A stretch of 5,666 nt of DNA, from NCBI GenBank assembly GCA_030625445.1, contig DAOUQU010000119.1, positions 1 through 5,666 of the forward strand. The letters run 5' to 3'. The notes beneath the pieces were generated by a model. The model was not told the origin of the DNA and made no database searches. It saw only the letters and a program-made list of their open reading frames with translations. The translations under genes and the position numbers were made by a program. Source of the stretch: Gammaproteobacteria bacterium. GTDB lineage: Bacteria; Pseudomonadota; Gammaproteobacteria; Chromatiales; Chromatiaceae. How positions within the stretch are numbered: position 1 is the first letter of the stretch; each line of letters opens with the position of its first letter. Below, piece after piece: positions 1-4,280 of the stretch.

Positions 1-464
1 GATGCTGCGCCAGCATATTCGATATCATCGATAAAATCACTGTGCTCGAATCCAAACAGATCAACCGTCATCTGACAGGCGATGAATTTCACCTCTGCTT
101 CCAGACAAAGTTCACGCAATTCAGGAATCGTTGCAACGCCATTATTTTTAATGGTCTGTTTCATCAACGCAGTGGCGACATTCTCATACCCGGGGATACC
201 CGCCTGGATAATATTGGGAATATTCCAGTTGATGTTCTTGAACCAGTCAGGGCCAAAAGGCATCTTCATCGGCATGCCGGGATTGCCAAGCGGGCTGACT
301 TTCAGAACATTCAGATCCTTGCGCACCAACTGGAGACCATAAAAGGTAAAAAAGATTTCGACCTCATAGCCAAGTGCGGCGGCAGTCGATGCCAGAATGT
401 ATGGAGGATACGCCCAGTCAAGGGTACCCTTGGTTGCAATGATGGCTAACTTCTTTTCATCCAT
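1..464 (-). CDS. dsrE2: DsrE2-family sulfur-trafficking protein, 3' end beyond window
   Basis: The reverse frame stays open from an ATG at 464-462 to the window edge, giving 154 residues with no stop; probably only a short C-terminal tail is missing. It begins MDEKKLAIIATKGTLDWAYP, the usual first beta-strand/turn of DsrE/DsrF-like proteins, and carries the DsrE2-like stretch CQMTVDLFGF with Cys130, the likely persulfide-carrying cysteine; Cys120 lies ten residues before it. The PGMPMKMPFGPDWF stretch (about 62-75) is also typical of this subfamily. A GAGGA ribosome-binding site lies 8 bases upstream of the chosen ATG. DsrE2 proteins accompany TusA and a rhodanese in sulfur oxidisers and are thought to exchange sulfane sulfur with TusA. 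The gene follows tusA by 44 bases on the same strand, so co-transcription is likely. The family call is firm; the precise sulfur donor and acceptor are inferred. Confidence 0.88.
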   Translation of the reverse strand, partial: MDEKKLAIIATKGTLDWAYPPYILASTAAALGYEVEIFFTFYGLQLVRKDLNVLKVSPLGNPGMPMKMPFGPDWFKNINWNIPNIIQAGIPGYENVATALMKQTIKNNGVATIPELRELCLEAEVKFIACQMTVDLFGFEHSDFIDDIEYAGAA

Positions 465-492
465 CGATCATATCCTCTTCTTGTTCTCGTTG

Positions 493-521
493 GAAAAAAG
501 TCTCTGAATCAGACTTTTTTC
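493..521 (-). terminator. Hairpin with A6/T6 flanks over the tusA stop codon (possible attenuator)
   Basis: An 11-bp perfect inverted repeat has arms GAAAAAAGTCT (493-503) and AGACTTTTTTC (511-521) around a 7-base loop. On the minus-strand transcript it reads A-tract, short stem, loop, short stem, six U, which resembles a weak bidirectional intrinsic terminator. The arm entered first encodes the last tusA codons (Met-Lys-Lys-Val) and the stop lies at the loop, so ribosomes finishing tusA would cover it. It could lower dsrE2 expression relative to tusA or stabilise a processed tusA 3' end. The stem is rich in A-U pairs, so strong termination is doubtful. Confidence 0.4.
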
Positions 522-739
522 ATGTAGAAGTGAAATTTACCGCCTTCTTCCGTTGATTCCAGCAGTTCGTTTCCTGTTTGCTTGGCGAAGGCTTCGAAAT
601 CCTTCACTGAACCAGGATCAGTCGCAATGATATGCAGTACCTTGCCTGCATCCATACCATTCAGCGCCTTTTTAGCACGCAGGATAGGCAGCGGGCAGTT
701 CAGACCACTTGCATCGAGTTCATCATCAAAATCAGCCAT
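509..739 (-). CDS. tusA: TusA-family sulfur carrier protein
   Basis: This 76-residue protein has the full length and layout of TusA. The N-terminal signature LNCPLPILRAKKAL holds the CPxP motif, with the sulfur-carrying Cys15 followed by Pro16 and Pro18. After it comes the usual small alpha/beta fold, with the VLHIIATDPGSVKDF strand-turn-helix (about 34-48). In sulfur oxidisers TusA accepts sulfane sulfur on the cysteine from rhodanese-type donors and hands it to DsrE-type proteins; elsewhere it serves tRNA 2-thiouridine synthesis. The neighbouring dsrE2 and the rhodanese gene upstream favour the sulfur-oxidation role here. The start is well fixed: AGGAG sits 6 bases before the ATG. It follows rsmJ by 82 bases, and a candidate promoter lies in that gap, so tusA-dsrE2 may be transcribed separately from the genes before it. 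Confidence 0.95.
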   Translation of the reverse strand: MADFDDELDASGLNCPLPILRAKKALNGMDAGKVLHIIATDPGSVKDFEAFAKQTGNELLESTEEGGKFHFYMKKV

Positions 740-783
740 TGAGATCTCCTAAAAAAGATTCGTTGTTGTTGAATAAGTACGCT

Positions 784-812
784 CTTATATTCTAAAACAG
801 ATACAAACACAA
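784..812 (-). promoter_or_regulatory. Candidate sigma-70 promoter for tusA-dsrE2
   Basis: On the minus strand TTGTGT (812-807) and TATAAG (789-784) are separated by exactly 17 bases. The -10 matches the consensus at 5 of 6 positions and the -35 at 3 of 6. A start near position 777 would leave a leader of about 37 bases holding the AGGAGA site of tusA. The gap is visibly AT-richer than the flanking genes. Seen from sequence only; the weak -35 keeps confidence moderate. Confidence 0.4.
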
Positions 813-821
813 GTAAATGTT

Positions 822-1595
822 TCATTCAGTTGTAATGCCATGGATCAGGTAAATATCATAACGCGTTGTTTTTCCAGTAATTGAAAAATCCGGCTTTTTA
901 TCTACGAGATATCCTGATCTGACAGGTCTCTTGATAACCACGCGCCGCCCGGCTGCATCGAGAGCCGCACCGAGAAGTTCGCCGACATCCTGATCCCCGC
1001 CCACGATGTCCTGAAAAAAGCGCATCTCCTTTTTCACCTGTGCCGATTTTTTGCGCCCGGGGAACATGGGGTCAAGGTAGATGACATCTGCTACGCTGCT
1101 GTTTGATTGCAGCCAGCTGATCGCATCAGCATGCACCAGTTGCATCCGCTGCACAATATCTCTGATTGCTTCATCATCTACATCCTGCGCATGCTGCAAG
1201 CCATCCCGCAGTAATGCCGCGATGACAGCTGATCGCTCGAGCATGGTTACCCTGCATCCAAGCGTTGCCAGCACAAAAGCATCACGACCAAGGCCAGCCG
1301 TGGCATCGACAACCACAGGATGAGGATGTTTTCTCAGGCCAATTGCCCTGGCCAAATGCTGCCCCCTGCCTCCACCATAGAGACGGCGATGGCGGCTTTG
1401 ACCACCGATGAAATCGACATACAGCGGGTTGACCTGAGGTTCAGTCAGTGAGCGCAATTGCAGATGATCCGCTGTCTGGTAGAGCAGAAAGGCATAATCA
1501 TCGGCGCCATCAAACAGCGGCAGCGAAACATCCTCTGCCAACTGCAGAAGTTTCCGGGAAGAGATTTGTGGTGATGCCGCGACAGCAATTTTCAT
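822..1595 (-). CDS. rsmJ: 16S rRNA (guanine(1516)-N(2))-methyltransferase RsmJ
   Basis: RsmJ transfers a methyl group from S-adenosylmethionine to N2 of G1516 in helix 45 of 16S rRNA and acts in the cytoplasm on the small subunit. The 257-residue product has the family's hallmarks in order: YVDFIGG (59-65), RRLYGGGRGQ (70-79), the SAM-binding motif I VVDATAGLGRDAF (95-107), the acidic strand end MLER (118-121), and LDPMFPGRKKSA (174-185) with the following VKKEMRFFQ. Length is close to the E. coli protein (about 250). The N-terminal MKI matches that enzyme's start, which supports the ATG at 1595 although no clear Shine-Dalgarno is visible. It sits between the rhodanese gene and tusA on the same strand without a metabolic link to sulfur transfer, and looks like an insertion into that set. 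No frameshift or missing motif was noticed. Confidence 0.95.
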   Translation of the reverse strand: MKIAVAASPQISSRKLLQLAEDVSLPLFDGADDYAFLLYQTADHLQLRSLTEPQVNPLYVDFIGGQSRHRRLYGGGRGQHLARAIGLRKHPHPVVVDATAGLGRDAFVLATLGCRVTMLERSAVIAALLRDGLQHAQDVDDEAIRDIVQRMQLVHADAISWLQSNSSVADVIYLDPMFPGRKKSAQVKKEMRFFQDIVGGDQDVGELLGAALDAAGRRVVIKRPVRSGYLVDKKPDFSITGKTTRYDIYLIHGITTE

Positions 1596-1877
1596 GAGGC
1601 AAGATGCCGCAATTTTGTTGCTGAATGACTAGCGAGGCCAAGTTCCAGACTGGACAAACATGAAAAAAACCTTGTCTCTTGCAAAGACGCAAAGACCGCA
1701 AAGGTTTTTCTTGGCGAGCTCTGCGCCTTCGCCTGCATGGACGCCAGGTGAGGGGCGTGAGCAGGACGCGGAAGCTTTGCGAGAGTCATTATTGGGGTTT
1801 GATTCGTTTGTAAAGATATAGGTCACTCATGGATTACCAGAGATCATGGGGGTATTTGATATAATCCTTCCCAGGAA
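1596..1877. other. Non-coding stretch between the rhodanese gene and rsmJ
   Basis: This 282-base gap contains no ORF with recognisable protein features; the reverse-frame ORFs of about 60 codons crossing it are low-complexity and overlap one another. Its middle holds a heptamer-type repeat described separately. No convincing terminator follows the rhodanese gene and no good promoter was seen directly before rsmJ, so whether rhodanese and rsmJ share a transcript is open. Confidence 0.6.
1665..1787. repeat. Heptamer-type intergenic repeat with inverted ends (MITE-like)
   Basis: Three tandem copies of a GCAAAGA-like unit lie at 1681-1703 (GCAAAGAC, GCAAAGACC, GCAAAGG). They are framed by a perfect 9-bp inverted repeat, AAAAACCTT (1665-1673) and AAGGTTTTT (1701-1709). 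A second, longer-range inverted pair is GTCTCTTGCAAAG (1674-1686) against CTTTGCGAGAGTC (1775-1787), with 11 of 13 positions complementary, bounding a 114-base unit. The core holds GC-rich imperfect palindromic sequence around GGCGAGCTCTGCGCC (1712-1726). Tandem GCAAAGACGCAAAGA units are a recurring intergenic repeat type in environmental bacterial genomes (from general familiarity, not a search). No target-site duplication was found at either pair of ends. Confidence 0.5.
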
Positions 1878-2204
1878 TCATGCGGCGCGGGAGACAATTT
1901 CAAAACCATGCTGCGCCCAGCTGATAATTCCGCCGCGCAGGTTAACCGCATTGTCGATCCCCTGCTGCTGCAGATAGCCGCAGGCGTGATAGGAGCGTGC
2001 ACCGCTTCTACAATAGAGAATAACATCCCTGTCCTTTGGAAAATCCTGCATTTTCAAAGGGATCAGATGCATCGCCAGATGTTCTGAATCAGGCAGTATT
2101 CCCTGCGCAACCTCCGCATCACTGCGAATATCATAAAGTATGAAATTTTCATCGGCATCCATGCGACGCTTCAGCTCTGCAGCATCAATTTCACTCACCA
2201 TCAT
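1878..2204 (-). CDS. Single-domain rhodanese-like sulfurtransferase
   Basis: This 108-residue protein is one complete rhodanese domain. It shows the N-terminal ILYDIRSDAEV strand (the DxR position of the family, about 22-32) and the active-site loop CRSGAR at 65-70, whose Cys65 would carry the persulfide. Downstream are the usual GYLQQQGIDNAVNLRGGIISW elements, which I read in two parts, LQQQGI and NLRGGIISW. With TusA and DsrE2 it forms the set known in Allochromatium vinosum as rhd-tusA-dsrE2, where the rhodanese feeds sulfane sulfur to TusA. The ATG at 2204 is preferred: GGGGA lies 10 bases upstream. The frame also opens with a TTG at 2213, and a second ATG follows at 2201. There is no signal peptide, so the protein is cytoplasmic. 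The sulfur donor is not shown by the sequence. It is transcribed divergently from cysG. Confidence 0.92.
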   Translation of the reverse strand: MMVSEIDAAELKRRMDADENFILYDIRSDAEVAQGILPDSEHLAMHLIPLKMQDFPKDRDVILYCRSGARSYHACGYLQQQGIDNAVNLRGGIISWAQHGFEIVSRAA

Positions 2205-2226
2205 GTGGATCAATTCCCCGCCAAAA

Positions 2227-2260
2227 TTGATAAAATAATTTTATTAGTATATATTATAAT
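2227..2260 (+). promoter_or_regulatory. Candidate promoter for cysG
   Basis: TTGATA (2227-2232, 5 of 6 to the -35 consensus) is followed after 17 bases by TATATT (2250-2255, 5 of 6). A perfect TATAAT lies at 2255-2260 but is 22 bases from that -35. Transcription would start at about 2262-2267 and leave a leader of roughly 85-90 bases that contains both inverted repeats. A short AT palindrome, ATAAAATAATTTTAT (2230-2244), lies within the spacer. Confidence 0.5.
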
Positions 2261-2274
2261 ACTCTAATATACAA
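2246..2274 (-). promoter_or_regulatory. Candidate promoter for the rhodanese gene
   Basis: On the minus strand TTGTAT (2274-2269) and TATACT (2251-2246) are 17 bases apart; the -10 matches consensus at 5 of 6 positions, the -35 at 3 of 6. The predicted start near 2239 gives a leader of about 35 bases. It overlaps the candidate cysG promoter on the other strand, so polymerases could compete. The AT-rich sequence offers other -10-like boxes, which lowers confidence. Confidence 0.4.
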
Positions 2275-2290
2275 GAGGATTGCACTCTTG
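2272..2290. repeat. Inverted repeat CAAGAG-N7-CTCTTG in the cysG leader
   Basis: Perfect 6-bp arms CAAGAG (2272-2277) and CTCTTG (2285-2290) flank GATTGCA. It lies just downstream of the predicted cysG start point and upstream of the rhodanese -35, a place where a dimeric repressor could affect both genes. The AGAGGA in the left arm could also act as a Shine-Dalgarno for the leader ORF described below. Short arms mean chance occurrence is possible. Confidence 0.35.
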
Positions 2291-2353
2291 CGTAGCATGA
2301 TGGAAGCTGATCATGCTACATTTCACCTCATAACACACAACGGACTGATCTGA
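2288..2353 (+). CDS. Possible 21-codon leader ORF overlapping the cysG start
   Basis: A small frame opens at TTG 2288, 8 bases after AGAGGA (2274-2279), or at ATG 2297 or 2300, and stops with TGA at 2351-2353. That TGA shares its last base with the cysG ATG (TGATG), the typical stop-start overlap for translational coupling. The peptide from TTG would be 21 residues, ending ATFHLITHNGLI, with three histidines and no recognisable domain. cysG itself has only a weak GGA 8 bases before its ATG, so coupling would give the leader a purpose. A frame this short can be open by chance, so this is a candidate only. Confidence 0.25.
   Translation: MRSMMEADHATFHLITHNGLI
2292..2319 (+). promoter_or_regulatory. 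Perfect 10-bp inverted repeat in the cysG leader (hairpin or operator)
   Basis: Arms GTAGCATGAT (2292-2301) and ATCATGCTAC (2310-2319) are exactly complementary around an 8-base loop, 33 bases before the cysG ATG. No T-tract follows, so it is not an intrinsic terminator. It may be a protein-binding site downstream of the promoter or an mRNA hairpin; as RNA it would bury both ATG codons of the possible leader ORF. I do not recognise the half-site as that of a known regulator. Confidence 0.55.
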
Positions 2354-3777
2354 TGGAATTTCTTCCCATTTTTCTGAATATTAAAGGTGAAACCTGCATT
2401 GTCGTCGGCGGCGGCGATGTTGCCACACGTAAAATTTCCCTGCTGTTACGCGCCGGCGGCAAGGTAACGGTGATCTCTCCCGAGGTGAGTGACGCCGTTG
2501 CTGCTCTGGTCGATGGCGACAAGGTCACTCATATCAATCGCAACTGGCAGGATGTCGACCTGAAGGGTTGCAAACTGGTGATTGCAGCAACCAGTGATGC
2601 TGCCGTGAACCGCCTGGTTGTGGATGCCGCCAACAAATGCGGCACCCCCGTGAATGTCGTCGATCAGCCGGAGCTATGCAGCTTTATCATGCCATCGATC
2701 ATCGACCGCTCACCCGTGATAGCAGCAGTCTCTACCGGCGGTGCATCTCCTGTGCTTGCACGCTTGATCCGCGCCCGCCTGGAGTCGCTGATACCAGCCG
2801 GCTATGGCCGCCTTGCCGAACTTGCTGCAAATTTTCGCGAGCAGGTAAAGCAGACATTTTCCGATCACGATGACCGGCGACGCTTCTGGGATAATGTCCT
2901 GCAGGGAGGCGTTGCCGAGCGCGTCTTCTCCGGCCATATGGAAGAGGCGGAAGTGGTGATGCAAAAAGCGCTGCAGGAGGCAAAACCCGATGCCGGTATG
3001 GGTGAGGTCTATCTGGTCGGCGGCGGCCCCGGCGATCCTGATCTGCTCACGTTTCGCGCACTGCGCTGCATGCAAAAGGCCGATGTCGTCGTCTATGACC
3101 GCCTGGTTGCAAAATCGATCGTCGAGATGACCCGCCGGGATGCCAAACGCATCTATGTCGGCAAGGAGCGCGACAATCACGCCATGCCCCAGGAGGAGAT
3201 CAACAAGCTGCTGGCGAGACTGGCCAAAGAGGGCAAGCGGGTGGTGCGCCTCAAGGGTGGCGACCCCTTTATCTTCGGCCGCGGCGGCGAAGAGATCGAT
3301 ACGCTTGCCGAAGAGGGAATTCCGTTCCAGGTCATCCCTGGTATTACCGCTGCAGCCGGGTGCGCCTCCTATGCAGGCATTCCGTTAACGCATCGCGACT
3401 ATGCACAGTCTGTGACCTTCGTTACCGGGCACCTAAAAGACGGCAGCATGAATCTCAACTGGGAGCAGCTCGCCCAGCCGCAGCAGACGATTGTCTTCTA
3501 TATGGGGCTCAAGGGATTGCCCGTGATAACGCGTGAGCTGCAGGCGCATGGCGTCTCTGCAGATATGCCGGCTGCCCTGGTTCAGCAGGGAACCACGCAT
3601 ATGCAGCGTGTCTTTACCGGCACACTTAAGACCATTATGGGTATTGTGGAGAAGGAGCAACCCAAACCACCGACCCTGATCATCATCGGCGAAGTCGTGG
3701 AGTTGCATGAGAAGCTTTCGTGGTACAAGCCGCCGCACACCACCGAAGAAAATTTCAGCCCTTCTGAAAATTACTGA
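2353..3777 (+). CDS. cysG: Siroheme synthase CysG (trifunctional)
   Basis: CysG converts uroporphyrinogen III to siroheme: SAM-dependent methylation to precorrin-2, NAD-dependent oxidation to sirohydrochlorin, then ferrochelation. The 474 residues cover both modules. Residues 1-150 are the dehydrogenase/chelatase part, with the NAD loop VVGGGDVATRK (17-27), NVVDQP with Asp104 at the catalytic position, and FIMPSIIDRSP. About 217-460 is the methyltransferase, with LVGGGPGDPDLLT (221-233), VVYDRLV with Asp249, VGK (269-271), VRLKGGDPFIFGRGGEE (298-314), GIPLTHRDYAQSV and FYMGL (382-386). MEFLPIF aligns with the start of the enterobacterial enzyme, fixing the ATG. It is about 17 residues longer than the E. 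coli protein (457), mostly as a polar C-terminal tail. The residue aligned with phospho-Ser128 of the Salmonella enzyme is Thr128. Siroheme serves sulfite and nitrite reductases and, after amidation, reverse Dsr, which fits the neighbouring sulfur-carrier genes. Confidence 0.97.
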   Translation: MEFLPIFLNIKGETCIVVGGGDVATRKISLLLRAGGKVTVISPEVSDAVAALVDGDKVTHINRNWQDVDLKGCKLVIAATSDAAVNRLVVDAANKCGTPVNVVDQPELCSFIMPSIIDRSPVIAAVSTGGASPVLARLIRARLESLIPAGYGRLAELAANFREQVKQTFSDHDDRRRFWDNVLQGGVAERVFSGHMEEAEVVMQKALQEAKPDAGMGEVYLVGGGPGDPDLLTFRALRCMQKADVVVYDRLVAKSIVEMTRRDAKRIYVGKERDNHAMPQEEINKLLARLAKEGKRVVRLKGGDPFIFGRGGEEIDTLAEEGIPFQVIPGITAAAGCASYAGIPLTHRDYAQSVTFVTGHLKDGSMNLNWEQLAQPQQTIVFYMGLKGLPVITRELQAHGVSADMPAALVQQGTTHMQRVFTGTLKTIMGIVEKEQPKPPTLIIIGEVVELHEKLSWYKPPHTTEENFSPSENY

Positions 3778-3779
3778 AC

Positions 3780-3813
3780 AATAAAAAGGCGATCAGATGA
3801 TCGCCTTTTTATT
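3780..3813. terminator. Bidirectional intrinsic terminator between cysG and grxD
   Basis: A 15-bp perfect stem is formed by 3780-3794 (core ATAAAAAGGCGATC) and 3799-3813, with a 4-base loop AGAT. The GC-containing core GGCGATC/GATCGCC is flanked by A5 and T5 tracts, so it works in both directions. It begins 3 bases after the cysG stop and ends 20 bases from the grxD stop, separating the convergent transcripts. Confidence 0.93.
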
Positions 3814-3833
3814 TCAGAACAACTGGCAAACAA

Positions 3834-4172
3834 TCAGGAATCTTCTTCCTCTGGCCACTGTTTACCAGCCTCATCCACCATCTTCTGCAGTTCGCCGCTG
3901 TCGTGCAGTTCCAGGGTGATATCACAGCCTCCGACCAGCTCCTTGTCGATATAGAGCTGCGGAAAGGTAGGCCAGTCGGCATAGCGGGGAAGATTCTCAA
4001 AAATCTCCGGGTCGGACAGCACGTTAACATAGGCGAATTTAACGCCGCAATCCTGAAGCGCCGCTGCAGTGCGTGAGGAGAAACCACACTGGGGAAACTG
4101 CGGCGTCCCCTTCATGTAGAGAATGACTGGGTTGCTTTCTACCTGCTCTTTGATGCGTTCGAGGACATCCAT
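3834..4172 (-). CDS. grxD: Monothiol (CGFS-type) glutaredoxin Grx4/GrxD
   Basis: Monothiol glutaredoxins of this class bind a [2Fe-2S] cluster with glutathione, often with BolA partners, and act in cytoplasmic Fe-S cluster transfer. The 112-residue product has the complete set of signatures: YMKGTPQFPQCGFSS with the CGFS motif at 29-32 and the glutathione-contacting Lys21, WPTFPQLYI (67-75), and GGCDI (81-85). Length is nearly that of E. coli GrxD (115), with an acidic C-terminus (EEEDS). AGGT lies 8 bases before the ATG at 4172. It converges on cysG across the shared terminator and follows the amidotransferase gene by 108 bases on the same strand. A terminator-like hairpin in that gap suggests it is transcribed on its own, though its promoter is not obvious. 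Confidence 0.96.
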   Translation of the reverse strand: MDVLERIKEQVESNPVILYMKGTPQFPQCGFSSRTAAALQDCGVKFAYVNVLSDPEIFENLPRYADWPTFPQLYIDKELVGGCDITLELHDSGELQKMVDEAGKQWPEEEDS

Positions 4173-4195
4173 ACTATTTACCTGAAAATAATTAG

Positions 4196-4231
4196 AAAAA
4201 TTAGATGGATAAGCGGTTGCGCATCCATCTA
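4196..4231 (-). terminator. Intrinsic terminator of the asnO-type gene
   Basis: Arms TAGATGGAT (4202-4210) and ATCCATCTA (4223-4231) form a 9-bp stem, extended after a two-base bulge by GCG (4213-4215) pairing with CGC (4220-4222) around GTTG. Read on the minus strand, the stem is followed at once by AATTTTT (4202-4196, overlapping its base). It sits 50 bases past the stop of the amidotransferase gene and ends about 24 bases before the grxD start codon. Confidence 0.7.
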
Positions 4232-4280
4232 CAGCATATTGGGGGGAGCAGAATAAAAATCAACCCTTCATAGAGCATGA

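Noticed and set aside
42..449. 135-codon plus-strand ORF opposite dsrE2
   Set aside because: It is the shadow of the minus-strand DsrE2 frame, which has family motifs, a good ribosome-binding site and stays open to the window edge. The plus-strand protein has no recognisable domain.
457..471. Four-codon ORF (ATG ATC GAT GGA TGA) overlapping the dsrE2 start on the minus strand
   Set aside because: Too short to judge and explained by the sequence around GATCGATGGATG. The dsrE2 Shine-Dalgarno fits the chosen ATG better.
1573..1615. Short direct repeat of GATGCCGC and AATTTT around the rsmJ start
   Set aside because: The copies are about 8 and 6 bases with different spacing, one inside the coding sequence, so chance is the simplest reading.
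1592..1826. Overlapping reverse ORFs of about 65 codons upstream of rsmJ
   Set aside because: They cross the repeat and one another, lack ribosome-binding sites and show no domain or sensible composition.
2230..2244. Palindrome ATAAAATAATTTTAT as an operator
   Set aside because: It lies in a strongly AT-rich promoter spacer where such palindromes are common by chance; noted with the promoter only.
2710..3180. 156-codon minus-strand ORF inside cysG, and other long antisense frames in cysG and asnO
   Set aside because: Antisense frames often stay open in moderately GC-rich coding DNA. These lack domains and start signals, and lie opposite genes with complete motif sets.
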